Counted from the stretch's first letter, positions 48,197 to 61,071 are shown. The stretch is 64,000 nt of DNA from Carex sylvatica (GCA_964058845.1 CAXKVR010000036.1:930001-994000), one strand, 5' to 3'. A program made the numbers and translations. Notes: generated by a model from the letters alone, not told the origin.

Positions 48197-48662
48197 ATAT
48201 GTATATATGTATACCATTGAGGCAATCTAACTATATTTTCTGGTGTATATTTGAATTAATGTCAAATCCTCAATTAGTGTTATTTTTAGACTTATGATAT
48301 CCAACTGACAAATCAAATCAATCAAAGTTATAAAGACTTACGACATCACTTCATAAATATATCAAATGTCTTATTTTTTTTTGATTAAACAAGAAAAAAA
48401 ATTATTCACAAAATTATTTAAATAAAAAATATTAACATCTCTCCCTTAAAAAAAAAAAAAAAAAAAAAAAAAAGGTGGACCGCCCGGACTAGGGGCGGTC
48501 CGCTAGGGGATTGGGGCGCCCCTGTCACGGGCGGTCCGCTAGGGGATTGGGCCGCCCGTGGGCCTGGCGGTCGGGGTAATTTTGACAGAAAATCTAATGT
48601 AGGGGTATCTTTAAAATTATATATTTTTTTTAGGATATTAATAAAAATGACCGCATACTTGT

Positions 48663-49024
48663 TGTTGTAATCTCGTTATTAATTAGTTCAATATTAAACT
48701 TATCTAAAATAAATAATAAAATATAACAATAAAATTATTTTATTTTTGTATTAAATTATTATATATAGTAAATGTACAAGAAAATATATCAGATATTATT
48801 TTGTTTCTATTATCTCTTTGAATTAATTTTATGATTTAAAACTTTGATAAGTTTGTTTTTCAATTTATTTTTTTATATTTGATTTCACTGTAATGAGATA
48901 TTTAAATGAACTGCATGTTTTTTTTCTCTCTGTCCTTCTCATAAGAATTATGGTAGTTGCCATTTTTATATAAATTATATAATGTGTTGCTTAGTTTATT
49001 TTATTGTTATAATTGGTTACCACT
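48663..49024. other. AT-rich intergenic DNA, no gene seen
   Basis: No feature supported. It separates the foldback MULE from the TSD of element 2. Confidence 0.45.
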
Positions 49025-49029
49025 TTGTA

Positions 49030-51763
49030 TGTCACACCCCGCGGCCCCACGAGGCGTGACGGGTGCCTCCTGCCGTAGACATACGGTTGCCCGTATGCCT
49101 ACAAGGCAAGTACGATATAATAGAAAGTAAAACACACCAACAAAACAAACAAATAACTAAGAAAAACAGTTCACAAATCCCAACTGGTCAGGTAATATCA
49201 TACAAAATCCGTATCTCGATGGATACGTATCACCAAATGACATAGAGAACACATATATATATACAATCAAAACATAAATCTATACATGTCTCTAGTCACA
49301 ATACCAGACAGCTAAGCAGCGGTGAAAACCAGGCCTACCGACCTCGTGTCTCTCTCGGATCCGCCGAACCGGAACCTGAAAAAGTAACCCAAAAGAGGGG
49401 ATGAGAATTGAATTCTCAGTGCGATAATTTGCCACATATCGTCCCTGGACTTGCAATCACAGATTATATTCAAAAAGTAAACACAAATATAGCTCAAATC
49501 AGTTTATAATCATATATAAACATGAATACACAAACCCGACAACATATATTCAAATGAAATCACAATTCAGGAATTGCCAAGATGAAATTCAAGCACACAA
49601 TATTTGGTTTAACTCGATTTCAGAATATCTGGTAGTAACTACAGATGTTCCACCAAACTGGACCCCAATTCGTTCCCACTCATCTGTAGGGTTACAGACA
49701 CCTACAGACGGCTGTACCAGGTAAAACCTTTTCTCATGACACTCATCTGTAGTTACAGGCTTAACTGTTTAATTAAAAGTCTGGTTCTAATTCCTATCCG
49801 GAAATCCATATAAATCCAACTGACCATCCAAACGCAATACCCCCTGGGTAATGCCATCCGATACACAGTCACCACATCCAAAATCATAGTACAAAGTCAC
49901 TTACCCTTCGTCCCAACCGGTACTGGGAACTGCCGAAGGTCAGACGATCTAAAGCTTTAGAACACTGAGCGTCAAACGTCCATGCATTAGACTTTGACAA
50001 AATCCGGATTCACCCCCTGGGTGACGTCATCACGGTGGATGACCATAATACCATATCCACCAACCGATGGTGATATAAAGCACGGTGACTTTAATTCCAA
50101 ATTCAGATCATTCAGATCAACACAAATAATAACCATACCAGCATGCAAATCAATCAGATTTAAACAATTCGAGTTTCACTTTATTTGGGCAATGCAATGC
50201 ATATGAATCAAAACACAGTTTAATTACATGAATCAAAACACAGTTTAATTTCTGAATATAAAATATCAAACAAGTCCAAAAACCCCGCACCTGAGTAATA
50301 GCACGCTCGACTAAGGCTCAGGCGTCTCGAACGATCCAGAAATCCTTTGCCTCGTATGATTACCACCTATTTTATACGTTAAATGCGATTAACGCGTTCG
50401 ATTAATATCCGATAATTAATACCATTACCCAACCCTAATTCGAATTCCAATTCAATCGGTGGTTCTGAATAAACAACATGAACCGATATGTTTTACGAAG
50501 TTATAACTCGATTAATTCCAACAATTTCCAGAGTTTCACATGAAACTATCATAATTCCTTTCCATTTCAATCCAACCCCAAAACCCTAGTTCAATTCCAA
50601 ATTCCACAAGCAAATCAATCCGATTATCGAGTTATAACATTTCAAATCAAATTCGACTTCGAATTTCACCAAAATATAACAAATCAAATGAAATTAGGGT
50701 TTCCAAGAGAAAAGGAAGATAAATCGTATCAATTATCACAAATTAACCAATAATCGAGCTAGAACTTGATTACGAAACCCTAATTACAAATTCCAACCGA
50801 AATCATGACAAATCGAATAAATCGAATAAATTAGGATTTTCAAGAAATTACCAAAGGAGAAATATATACCAAATTGAAGCTTTCTATTCGATCAAGGATC
50901 GTCAATTCAGCTCGACTCTCGATTTTCCGGTCAGTCCGATCAGATTCCGCGCTTAATTTCTCTCTCTTTCTCTCTTTCCCTTTCTTTGCTTCGGCCTAAA
51001 CCTAACTCACGTATTCTTCTTAATTTTTACGGTGAAATGAAATGAGAAGGAAGGGAATTTGTTTTAATAATTGGACTTTTGCAAATATACCCCTCCATTT
51101 TATTAATATTACCAAACTTTAACATGTGTGTTACAAATAGGCCCTTATGTAATATTTTATTTATTAAAAAGATGAAAGAGAAAGAGAGAAGATGTTTAGT
51201 TTATCCATTTTGCAATTAAGTCCCTCAAAATAACAAGAATAACAGAAATACAGACCCCAGTGCGGACCAACCATCCGCACTGCGGATCCATCCAGCCGCA
51301 TCCATTACGCAATAACAAACACACCCCAGTGCGGATCACTCATCCGCACTGCGGATCCGTCCAGCCGCACTCACAGCGCAATTAGCAAACACACATCCCA
51401 GTGCGGACCGATCATCCGCACTGCGGATCCGTCCAGCCGCACTCACGGCGCAGAAAAATGTCCGAGCCTAGTGCGGACGCACTGAGCTCAATGCGGGTGC
51501 TCCCATCCGCATTCAGTACTTAGCGAAATTTTCAGAAGAGTACAGAACTCACCCGCACTGCGGATTCCCATCCGCACTACCATCCGCACCCAGTGAAAAT
51601 CACAGCCGTTTATTAAAGAACTTGTCCCAGTGCGGGTGAAGCCACCCGCAGTGCGGGTCATCCATCCGCACTGGACCGTTTTTCTATATTTATAATTCGA
51701 TTCGTGACGCCTTATCTCAATCAGTTAGTATATAATATTTATTATAAAATTCATAATGTCACA
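49030..51763 (-). repeat. Element 2 3' LTR
   Basis: Adjacent to the polypurine tract. Compared with the 5' LTR it has one extra 25-bp unit containing 'aaaacacagtttaattacatg' (two tandem copies against one). The GC repeat block is at 51258-51675 and the 85-bp promoter-like block at 51618-51702. Confidence 0.96.
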
Positions 51764-51777
51764 TTTCTCCCCCCCTT
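51764..51777 (-). other. Element 2 polypurine tract
   Basis: The minus strand reads AAGGGGGGGAGAAA immediately before the 3' LTR. Confidence 0.88.
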
Positions 51778-51814
51778 AAAATAAAGTTCAGTCCGCTGAA
51801 CTTGATTTCGTACC

Positions 51815-54800
51815 TTAATTGTCGAATAATTCCGGATACTTTTCTCGGATGCTCTCTTCGAGCTCCCACGTCGCTTCCTTATCGGAATGGCGTCCCCATT
51901 TTACCAACACGAGCCGAATCACTTTGTTTCGTAGCCGTTGCTCTTTTCGATCCAATATCTGCATTGGTTCTTCTTGATATGTCAGATCATCTTGTACGTG
52001 TAAACCCGAGTGATCAATACAATGCGACGGATCTCGCACATATCTGCGTAACTGTGATACATGGAATACCGGGTGAACCCGGTCCAACGCTGGTGGTAGT
52101 GCAAGCTCGTATGCAACCGGTCCAACTCGTCGCAAAATCTGGAACGGCCCAATATATCGAGGACTTAGCTTGCCCGAAACACCAAATCGATGCACGCCTC
52201 TGACAGGCGAAACTCGAAGCCATACGTGATCACTTTCTTGAAATTCCAACGGTCTTCGGTGAACATCCGCATATTTCTTTTGCCTTTCTTGAGCCGACTT
52301 GAGCCGACTCAAAACCATCTTTGTTTTCTCAGCAATTTCTTCTAACATTTGCGGCCCTGTAGGTGGATAGGTACCCGCTGGTCCCCACCACAATGGAGTA
52401 CGGCACTGCTGCCCTGTCAGCGCCTCTTGCGGTGACATACCAATGCTCGAATGATAACTGTTGTTATACGCAAACTCCACCAGATACAAATGATCAACCC
52501 ACGAACCTTGTAAACTTAGCGCGCAGGAGCGCAACATGTCTTCCAGTGTCTGAATGGTACGCTCAGACTGACCGTCAGTCTGAGGATGGTGCGCAGTGCT
52601 GAATCTCAACTTGGTACCCATTGTTTCTTGAAAACTCTCCCAGAAATGAGAAGTGAACCGAGGATCTCGGTCAGAAATAATATTACGCGAGCAACCATGG
52701 TACTTAAACTGATATTTCAGGAACAATTCCGCCAATTCTGGCCCAGATGTCTCAATTCGAAGCGGAATGAAATGCGCTATCTTCGTTAACCGATCCACAA
52801 TCACCCAAACTGTATTATACCTTCCGACAGTTCTCGGAAATCCACTTACGAAATCCATCGTGATTGATTCAAATTTCCTTGTAGGTATTTCCAGCGGTCT
52901 TAGCAATCCTGCTTTTCTCTGCCGATCCGCTTTAACTTGCTGACATATTTGACACTTTTCAACGTACCTTTGTACTTCCTTTTTCATCTTTGGCCACCAA
53001 AAATACTTCTTTAGATCTTGATACATTTTTACCTCTCCCGGATGGATAGCGTATCCCGAATTGTGCGCCTCTGACAAAATCAGATCTTTCAACTCTGAAT
53101 TACTTGGTACACAAATGCGGTCATGAAACCGCAAGATGCCATCTCCTTGAACTTGAAACGGTGAATCTGCGTTTGACTCATAGTGCAGTTTGAATTTCTG
53201 ACATCTCGGATCATTCTGTTGCTCTGCACGAATCTGCTCGTGTAATTCCGATCGGATTTCAACCGCTGCTAGCACAACCGACGCCATTGCAGTTGCGCTA
53301 GTCCCAACCTCACTTCTATTACATTTAGATGCAACTTCCAACGCTAATTCGCGTGACGCGCCAACATGTATTTCCATTCTGCGCATTTCCTCGAGAAGAT
53401 GAGTTTCACTTGTAATCACCGACGCCAGGTTTACCTGACTCTTTCTGCTCAATGCATCTGCTACACTGTTCGCTTTTCCTGCATGATACTGGATATCCAA
53501 GTCATAGTCTTTCATCAATTCTAACCACCGCCTTTGTCTCAAATTTAACTCCTTTTGCGTGAAGATGTATTTCAGACTTTGATGATCAGTATAGATTCGG
53601 CATTTCACGCCATACAAGTAATGCCGCCAAATTTTCAGCGCAAATATCACTGCCGCTAACTCCAAATCATGCGTCGGGTAGTTTTGCTCGTGCGGTCGCA
53701 ATTGCCGAGATGCGTAGGCAATTACATGATCATCTTGCATCAATACGCAACCCAAACCCAATCGAGAAGCATCGGTATAAACCGTGTACTCCTTATCAGC
53801 AGTCGGCATAGCAAGGACTGGCGCGGATACCAGCCGACTCTTCAATTCCTCAAAACTTTTATCTTGCGCGGTACCCCAATCAAATTTCACGCCTTTGTGC
53901 AATAATTTTGTAAGTGGCGCGGCTAACCGCGAAAACCCGAGTACAAATCTCCTGTAGTACCCGGCTAACCCCAGAAAGCTGCGAATTTCAGTAACTGTCT
54001 CCGGCCTTTTCCAATCTGTCACAGCCCGAATCTTTTCGGAATCTACCGCTAACCCTTTTTCAGAAACCACATGCCCCAAAAATGCAACTTCCTCCAACCA
54101 AAATTCACATTTCGACAACTTTGCGAATAACTGATGTTCACGCAATCTTTGCAACACAATTCTAAGATGTACCTCATGTTCTTCTCGCGAACGCGAATAC
54201 ACCAGTATATCATCAATGAACACCACAACTGTAGAATCCAACAGATCGTGAAACACACGGTGCATCAAGTCCATGAACGCTGCCGGTGCGTTCGTCAGCC
54301 CAAATGGCATAACCAGGTATTCATAATGCCCGTACCTTGTACGGAACGCTGTCTTATCCACATCGCTCGGCCGTATTCTCAGCTGGTGATACCCTGTTCT
54401 CAGATCAATCTTTGAATATATTGAGGATCCCTGTAACTGATCAAACAGATCGTCAATCCGAGGTAACGGATATTTATTTTTCACAGTTACCTTGTTCAGC
54501 TCGCGGTAATCAATACATAACCGCAATGTTCCATCTTTCTTCTTGACAAATAATACTGGCGCGCCCCATGGCGACGTGCTAGGTCTGATAAATCCACTCT
54601 CCAACATATCTTCCAATTGCGCCTTAAGTTCTTTCAGTTCTGCCGGTGCCATTCGATACGGCGCTTTTGAAATCGGTGTTGTGCCCGGTACCAATTCGAT
54701 ACCGAACTCCACTTCTCGTTCAGGTGGCAACCCTAAAATCTCTTCCGGAAATACATCCACAAATTCTGAAACCACCGGAATGGTGCTGATCTCTGGAACT

Positions 54801-56593
54801 GCCGCAGACGCATAAACCACGGCCGCCAAGTAAGCATCACACCCTGATTCTAACAAATGTTTCATCTCTACAGCCGAAATACACGGTGTTAGTTTCCCAA
54901 TTTCTCTACAATTGAGTATGCAAGACATACCTCTTGAATTCGCGAAATGGATCCGACGATGCGGACAATCAATAGTAGCAGCGTGTCTCGTCAACCAGTC
55001 CATACCCAATAACACGTCGTAGCCGGAAATCTCCATTACCAACAAGTCCGCCTCGAACTCTCTTCCATCTATCTTAATCTTTCGGTTTCGGCATAAAGTG
55101 ATTCCTTGATCAGTTGAACCGAATGGGGTTTGAACATTTACAACTTGATTACACGTCTCAATTGGCCAATTCCCTTTTTCTACCAATTCCCTCGACACAA
55201 TAGAATGGCTGCACCCCGTATCAATCAAACAATACGCATCCTGATCAGATATAGAGAGTATACCTGTCATGACGTCAGTCTGGCCATCTCCCAGCGCAGT
55301 TGCAGCGTTGCGCGAAGTTCCAGCAATGTTAAGCGCATTCGCCGCCGCCCTGCCATCGTTCCTGCCGACGCTGCCGGCACCGCTAACCCTGCCGACACTA
55401 CCGGCGCTACTAGCCCTGCTAGCGCTAGCCCCGCCAGCTTGAGATGCACCACGTCCACGCCACGTTGGCGCTCCACGCCCAACGCTAGCGGACCCTCCCG
55501 CGCTACCAGCGCCTCGCATCCTCATAAGCGCATTCGGGCACTCCCTCGCCCAATGTCCCGCGCTACCACATATGAAACAAGCGCTAGTCTTGCGCCTACA
55601 CTCAACCTCATCGTGCGCTTGATTGCACGATCGGCACCATTGCGAAGGAATCACCGGTCTAAAACCCGGCATAGAGGTCTGTCTAAACGGAGGTCTCGGC
55701 GCCATATTTGACCGAGGGGGTCTAGCAAATGATGGTCCTCCCCTCGACCTCGACATTTGCCCACTCTGAGCATCCTTCTGTTTTACATTTCTTTCGGTTA
55801 GTTGCTCTTTCCTCCGCTTACCATGCATCTCTATCTGCTCTGCATGATCCATCATAGATTGCAACTCCGTAGCAGTCGGAGTATCAACAATCATCGATAT
55901 ATTTCCATCCAAACCATCCAAATAGTGCCTGTGATACCTTACCGCGTCATTCTGAATATCTGATGCATAACGCGATAACGCCAGAAACTCACTATTGTAA
56001 TCCCCCACCGGACGCCCATTTTGCCTCAATTCCAGAAACTTCCTCCGCAACGCTTCACGTTGAATATTGCTCAGAAACCTCCGGTTGAACTGCTGTTCAA
56101 ACCATTCCCACGGAATTCTCGCTTCCTCCCCGACATAGCTGCGTCGGGCTCCGTCCCACCAAAACCTTGCGTCACCCTCCAATTGCTGCTCAGTTACCTC
56201 TACTTTGTCTTCCTCAGGTGCGCGGCATAAATTCAGCTTTGCATTAATCTGCGCCAGCCATTCCTCGGCTGCCGCATACCCGCCGGTTCCATCATAGCGC
56301 GGCGGATTCAAGCGCAGAAATGAATCATACAACCTTCTAAACTCTTCGGGTGCACCACCGTGAACCACCGGTGCTGCATCCCGCATCTCCGCTTGGCGAC
56401 CTCTCTCGTAGGCCGCAATCAGCCGGTCATCTATGTCCCGGTCTCTACCTGGCGCTCCTCCAACGCCACCAGCTCCCTCAGCACCAGCTGGACCAGCCCC
56501 AGCCTGATCCGCAGCCGGCTCGATAATCAATTCCGTATTCCTCCGAGGTCTGCCTCTACCTCGGTGTGGTGTTTCCATTTTCTGAATAAACAA
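51815..56593 (-). CDS. Element 2 gag-pol polyprotein (chromovirus)
   Basis: A 1592-residue uninterrupted polyprotein. The N-terminus is basic then glycine/alanine-rich (to about 55). Gag covers about 80-270. Two Cys/His clusters follow: C320/C323/H327/C332 and the zinc knuckle C339-x2-C342-x4-H347-x4-C352. A serine/glycine/alanine-rich linker (about 360-420) leads to the protease DTG at 458-460. Reverse transcriptase has FIDD at 792-795. RNase H has its first Asp near 941. The integrase zinc region is near 1177-1217 and its D/D/E triad near 1247, 1308 and 1344. A chromodomain-like end lies at about 1535-1590. From protease onward it parallels element 1 at a constant offset of 68 residues, but gag and the linker are clearly different. 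The first Met is 56593; Met6 is an alternative start. Probably a functional polyprotein. Confidence 0.97.
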   Translation of the reverse strand: MFIQKMETPHRGRGRPRRNTELIIEPAADQAGAGPAGAEGAGGVGGAPGRDRDIDDRLIAAYERGRQAEMRDAAPVVHGGAPEEFRRLYDSFLRLNPPRYDGTGGYAAAEEWLAQINAKLNLCRAPEEDKVEVTEQQLEGDARFWWDGARRSYVGEEARIPWEWFEQQFNRRFLSNIQREALRRKFLELRQNGRPVGDYNSEFLALSRYASDIQNDAVRYHRHYLDGLDGNISMIVDTPTATELQSMMDHAEQIEMHGKRRKEQLTERNVKQKDAQSGQMSRSRGGPSFARPPRSNMAPRPPFRQTSMPGFRPVIPSQWCRSCNQAHDEVECRRKTSACFICGSAGHWARECPNALMRMRGAGSAGGSASVGRGAPTWRGRGASQAGGASASRASSAGSVGRVSGAGSVGRNDGRAAANALNIAGTSRNAATALGDGQTDVMTGILSISDQDAYCLIDTGCSHSIVSRELVEKGNWPIETCNQVVNVQTPFGSTDQGITLCRNRKIKIDGREFEADLLVMEISGYDVLLGMDWLTRHAATIDCPHRRIHFANSRGMSCILNCREIGKLTPCISAVEMKHLLESGCDAYLAAVVYASAAVPEISTIPVVSEFVDVFPEEILGLPPEREVEFGIELVPGTTPISKAPYRMAPAELKELKAQLEDMLESGFIRPSTSPWGAPVLFVKKKDGTLRLCIDYRELNKVTVKNKYPLPRIDDLFDQLQGSSIYSKIDLRTGYHQLRIRPSDVDKTAFRTRYGHYEYLVMPFGLTNAPAAFMDLMHRVFHDLLDSTVVVFIDDILVYSRSREEHEVHLRIVLQRLREHQLFAKLSKCEFWLEEVAFLGHVVSEKGLAVDSEKIRAVTDWKRPETVTEIRSFLGLAGYYRRFVLGFSRLAAPLTKLLHKGVKFDWGTAQDKSFEELKSRLVSAPVLAMPTADKEYTVYTDASRLGLGCVLMQDDHVIAYASRQLRPHEQNYPTHDLELAAVIFALKIWRHYLYGVKCRIYTDHQSLKYIFTQKELNLRQRRWLELMKDYDLDIQYHAGKANSVADALSRKSQVNLASVITSETHLLEEMRRMEIHVGASRELALEVASKCNRSEVGTSATAMASVVLAAVEIRSELHEQIRAEQQNDPRCQKFKLHYESNADSPFQVQGDGILRFHDRICVPSNSELKDLILSEAHNSGYAIHPGEVKMYQDLKKYFWWPKMKKEVQRYVEKCQICQQVKADRQRKAGLLRPLEIPTRKFESITMDFVSGFPRTVGRYNTVWVIVDRLTKIAHFIPLRIETSGPELAELFLKYQFKYHGCSRNIISDRDPRFTSHFWESFQETMGTKLRFSTAHHPQTDGQSERTIQTLEDMLRSCALSLQGSWVDHLYLVEFAYNNSYHSSIGMSPQEALTGQQCRTPLWWGPAGTYPPTGPQMLEEIAEKTKMVLSRLKSAQERQKKYADVHRRPLEFQESDHVWLRVSPVRGVHRFGVSGKLSPRYIGPFQILRRVGPVAYELALPPALDRVHPVFHVSQLRRYVRDPSHCIDHSGLHVQDDLTYQEEPMQILDRKEQRLRNKVIRLVLVKWGRHSDKEATWELEESIREKYPELFDN

Positions 56594-56714
56594 AGTTAGT
56601 TTATAACATTCGATATTCCTTACTTATCATACGAAATTCGCATAGTCGCGACGACCCCATTAATACGTATACCACTCTCGTATCCAAACAAGTCTGGTTC
56701 AGGTTCTAAACCAT

Positions 56715-56726
56715 GCTCTGATACCA
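56715..56726 (-). other. Element 2 primer binding site (tRNA-iMet)
   Basis: On the minus strand it reads TGGTATCAGAGC, the initiator tRNA-Met complement, 12 bp downstream of the 5' LTR. Confidence 0.93.
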
Positions 56727-56738
56727 CCAAAGGGGACC

Positions 56739-59447
56739 TGTCACACCCCGCGGCCCCACGAGGCGTGACGGGTGCCTCCTGCCGTAGACATACGGTTGCC
56801 CGTATGCCTACAAGGCAAGTACGATATAATAGAAAGTAAAACACACCAACAAAACAAACAAATAACTAAGAAAAACAGTTCACAAATCCCAACTGGTCAG
56901 GTAATATCATACAAAATCCGTATCTCGATGGATACGTATCACCAAATGACATAGAGAACACATATATATATACAATCAAAACATAAATCTATACATGTCT
57001 CTAGTCACAATACCAGACAGCTAAGCAGCGGTGAAAACCAGGCCTACCGACCTCGTGTCTCTCTCGGATCCGCCGAACCGGAACCTGAAAAAGTAACCCA
57101 AAAGAGGGGATGAGAATTGAATTCTCAGTGCGATAATTTGCCACATATCGTCCCTGGACTTGCAATCACAGATTATATTCAAAAAGTAAACACAAATATA
57201 GCTCAAATCAGTTTATAATCATATATAAACATGAATACACAAACCCGACAACATATATTCAAATGAAATCACAATTCAGGAATTGCCAAGATGAAATTCA
57301 AGCACACAATATTTGGTTTAACTCGATTTCAGAATATCTGGTAGTAACTACAGATGTTCCACCAAACTGGACCCCAATTCGTTCCCACTCATCTGTAGGG
57401 TTACAGACACCTACAGACGGCTGTACCAGGTAAAACCTTTTCTCATGACACTCATCTGTAGTTACAGGCTTAACTGTTTAATTAAAAGTCTGGTTCTAAT
57501 TCCTATCCGGAAATCCATATAAATCCAACTGACCATCCAAACGCAATACCCCCTGGGTAATGCCATCCGATACACAGTCACCACATCCAAAATCATAGTA
57601 CAAAGTCACTTACCCTTCGTCCCAACCGGTACTGGGAACTGCCGAAGGTCAGACGATCTAAAGCTTTAGAACACTGAGCGTCAAACGTCCATGCATTAGA
57701 CTTTGACAAAATCCGGATTCACCCCCTGGGTGACGTCATCACGGTGGATGACCATAATACCATATCCACCAACCGATGGTGATATAAAGCACGGTGACTT
57801 TAATTCCAAATTCAGATCATTCAGATCAACACAAATAATAACCATACCAGCATGCAAATCAATCAGATTTAAACAATTCGAGTTTCACTTTATTTGGGCA
57901 ATGCAATGCATATGAATCAAAACACAGTTTAATTTCTGAATATAAAATATCAAACAAGTCCAAAAACCCCGCACCTGAGTAATAGCACGCTCGACTAAGG
58001 CTCAGGCGTCTCGAACGATCCAGAAATCCTTTGCCTCGTATGATTACCACCTATTTTATACGTTAAATGCGATTAACGCGTTCGATTAATATCCGATAAT
58101 TAATACCATTACCCAACCCTAATTCGAATTCCAATTCAATCGGTGGTTCTGAATAAACAACATGAACCGATATGTTTTACGAAGTTATAACTCGATTAAT
58201 TCCAACAATTTCCAGAGTTTCACATGAAACTATCATAATTCCTTTCCATTTCAATCCAACCCCAAAACCCTAGTTCAATTCCAAATTCCACAAGCAAATC
58301 AATCCGATTATCGAGTTATAACATTTCAAATCAAATTCGACTTCGAATTTCACCAAAATATAACAAATCAAATGAAATTAGGGTTTCCAAGAGAAAAGGA
58401 AGATAAATCGTATCAATTATCACAAATTAACCAATAATCGAGCTAGAACTTGATTACGAAACCCTAATTACAAATTCCAACCGAAATCATGACAAATCGA
58501 ATAAATCGAATAAATTAGGATTTTCAAGAAATTACCAAAGGAGAAATATATACCAAATTGAAGCTTTCTATTCGATCAAGGATCGTCAATTCAGCTCGAC
58601 TCTCGATTTTCCGGTCAGTCCGATCAGATTCCGCGCTTAATTTCTCTCTCTTTCTCTCTTTCCCTTTCTTTGCTTCGGCCTAAACCTAACTCACGTATTC
58701 TTCTTAATTTTTACGGTGAAATGAAATGAGAAGGAAGGGAATTTGTTTTAATAATTGGACTTTTGCAAATATACCCCTCCATTTTATTAATATTACCAAA
58801 CTTTAACATGTGTGTTACAAATAGGCCCTTATGTAATATTTTATTTATTAAAAAGATGAAAGAGAAAGAGAGAAGATGTTTAGTTTATCCATTTTGCAAT
58901 TAAGTCCCTCAAAATAACAAGAATAACAGAAATACAGACCCCAGTGCGGACCAACCATCCGCACTGCGGATCCATCCAGCCGCATCCATTACGCAATAAC
59001 AAACACACCCCAGTGCGGATCACTCATCCGCACTGCGGATCCGTCCAGCCGCACTCACAGCGCAATTAGCAAACACACATCCCAGTGCGGACCGATCATC
59101 CGCACTGCGGATCCGTCCAGCCGCACTCACGGCGCAGAAAAATGTCCGAGCCTAGTGCGGACGCACTGAGCTCAATGCGGGTGCTCCCATCCGCATTCAG
59201 TACTTAGCGAAATTTTCAGAAGAGTACAGAACTCACCCGCACTGCGGATTCCCATCCGCACTACCATCCGCACCCAGTGAAAATCACAGCCGTTTATTAA
59301 AGAACTTGTCCCAGTGCGGGTGAAGCCACCCGCAGTGCGGGTCATCCATCCGCACTGGACCGTTTTTCTATATTTATAATTCGATTCGTGACGCCTTATC
59401 TCAATCAGTTAGTATATAATATTTATTATAAAATTCATAATGTCACA
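56739..59447 (-). repeat. Element 2 5' LTR
   Basis: 2709 bp and the presumed promoter-bearing LTR. It contains the GC repeat block (58942-59359), an AG-rich run near 58640-58670 and the conserved 85-bp block (59302-59386). The small frames in it also occur in the other LTR and are artefacts. Confidence 0.96.
59302..59386 (-). promoter_or_regulatory. Candidate LTR promoter block in element 2
   Basis: The same 85-bp sequence as in element 1 (24152-24236), with TATAAATA followed by the GC hairpin 'acccgcactgcgggt'. It is about 62 bp from the LTR start in sense orientation. Promoter function is inferred from position and conservation. Confidence 0.55.
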
Positions 59448-59452
59448 TTGTA

Positions 59453-60400
59453 TTTCAATGTACATTATTCATATGGCAATTGTTGGTTGTCAATTTTGGC
59501 GATTCAAAAAAATTCAGGGTTTTCAACAACCGTCTCTCCAACCCCTTTCCCTCCCCTCTTTCTCTCTCCATTCGTCAAATTTTTTAAAAATATCATACTC
59601 CTAAAAATAATAAACCAAAACGTCACGTTTTTTGAAAAATTTGAATTTTGACACGGCCGCATCCTCTAGATGCGACCACTCCTTTTTTTCGTTCAGATTG
59701 AACGGCCACACGAGAAGAAGAAGAAGAAAAAGGTGGCCGCTTCCCCAAGATGCGGCCATGCTATTTTTTGAAATTTCACAGAATCGTGGTATTTTGATTT
59801 ATTATTTTCTGAGGTATGGTATTTTTAAAAATTTCGATTCCATTCGACTCTATCATTTCTATTTCTTGTAGTTCTTATTCTGAAATAATACTTTCTCTCC
59901 CGATTCTACCTTCTCGAGTTGAGAGGAGAACAAAGAAGAGGAGAGGAATCGAAGTCAAGCGAAGATGATCTGAGTCAAGAGTACGGTATTATCAGAATTC
60001 AGAACGTAGAGATCCTATCTCAATTAGAGCATGACGTTGAGTAGATTTGGTCGTTGTCGGAGTGTGACGGCGATTAAAGAAGCAGATCTGATCGTGGAGC
60101 GAGATGACGATTAAAGTACCAGGGTGATCAACATATCGATCAGAGCGTAACAGTGATGATCTGATCATTAACACAGCTGTAATCGAATAAGCATGATAAT
60201 TAAGGTATTATGGTGATTACGAGAGGATTATAATATTATATTAATTTAGAGGATTTTACAAGAATAAATAAATTAATATTGGAATTATGATAATTTGATT
60301 TATTATAATATATTTTTTATTAATAAAATTATTAGTAGATATTTAATTAAAGCTAGTCATTTCGAAATTTTATCATTTATGAAATAGTGAATTAGCATAT
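59453..60400. other. Intergenic DNA with a GC-rich inverted motif, no gene recognised
   Basis: Near 59653-59760 there are two related blocks, 'cggccgcatcctctagatgcgacca' and 'ggtggccgcttccccaagatgcggcca', partly in mirror order, with a short GAAGAAGAAG run between. The frames at 59388-59651 and 59632-59871 have no recognisable features. Confidence 0.4.
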
Positions 60401-60429
60401 TCTATAAACCTCTCAATTCGTATTTGACA

Positions 60430-60625
60430 AATATTTTTAAGCATAATAGTAAAGAACTTTCAAAAAATATAAAATTTAGTCTCCAAGCACATTTTAATAT
60501 AGAGCGTCACATTTTAATATGGAGAACACGCTGTGCAGTTCAAATTAATTATTTAGATTTTGAAATTACAAAAACTCACTTGATATAACGAACTGTTGTA
60601 TACCAATGTTGGTATATTATCAAAC
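60430..60625. mobile_element. Half of a palindromic element (right arm only)
   Basis: It begins near a palindrome centre and runs through 'caaaaaatataaaatttagtctccaagcacattttaatat' of the common core to 'ttatatatata'. It contains a short duplicated 'cattttaatat(a/g)gag'. The left arm is missing. Confidence 0.55.
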
Positions 60626-60626
60626 T

Positions 60627-60645
<19 letters not shown>

Positions 60646-60666
<21 letters not shown>
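60646..60666. repeat. (GA)n tract after (TA)n
   Basis: About ten GA units directly bordering the next palindromic element. Confidence 0.9.
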
Positions 60667-60670
<4 letters not shown>

Positions 60671-61071
60671 GGCTATGGTACATTGTAATGTATAGCCTTC
60701 TCTGTACATTGCACTATAAATCACGTGATTCAAAGTCCAAATAACCGATCCAAACCATTCATCTTGTTGTCCATATTAATATGTGTTTGGAGACCAAATT
60801 TTATATTTTTTTAGAATTTTTTTACTATTTTTTTAGATTTATTGAAAATCATTGTTTTTAGACAAATCTGGACCATAAAAAAACAGCGATTTTCAATAAA
60901 TCTAAAAAAATAGTAAAAAAAATTCCAAAAAATGTAAAATTTGGTCTCCAGACACATATTAATATGGATAACAAGATGAACGGTTTGGATCGGTTATTTG
61001 GACTTCGAATCACGTGATTTATAGTCCAATATACAGAGAAGACTATACATTGCAATGTACCATAGCCCATC
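60667..61071. mobile_element. (TA)n-associated palindromic element, terminus type E, copy 1
   Basis: A 405-bp palindrome with ends GATGGGCTATGGTACATTG, an inner 'aaatcacgtgattcaaagtcc' hairpin and the common core with 'ttttttagatttattgaaaatc' at the centre. Flanked by (GA)n/(TA)n on the left and TATATCTATC repeats on the right. Confidence 0.87.

Larger units (their letters stand above)
46166..48653. mobile_element. Foldback Mutator-like element 2 (non-autonomous)
   Basis: The inverted arms (about 46166-46370 and 48450-48653) start CGGTCATTTTTATTAATATCC. A perfect 9-bp direct repeat CATACTTGT flanks the 2488-bp element (46157-46165 and 48654-48662). The arms contain GC-rich 'gggcggtccgctagggga'-like blocks next to poly-A/T runs, the same design as the foldback MULE at 8942 but different in sequence. 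The loop contains (TA)n, (TATG)n and two and a half palindromic elements. No transposase. Confidence 0.9.
49030..59447 (-). mobile_element. Intact Ty3/gypsy chromovirus, element 2 (Tekay/Del type)
   Basis: A complete 10418-bp minus-strand retrotransposon. LTRs lie at 49030-51763 (2734 bp) and 56739-59447 (2709 bp), running TGTGACA to TGTGACA in the sense direction. The 5-bp TSD TTGTA is found at 49025-49029 and 59448-59452. PBS, polypurine tract and one uninterrupted gag-pol frame are present. The only LTR difference I noticed is an extra 25-bp tandem unit in the 3' LTR near 50209-50250. The insertion therefore looks very recent. Its family differs from element 1 in gag and much of the LTR. 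Confidence 0.97.
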
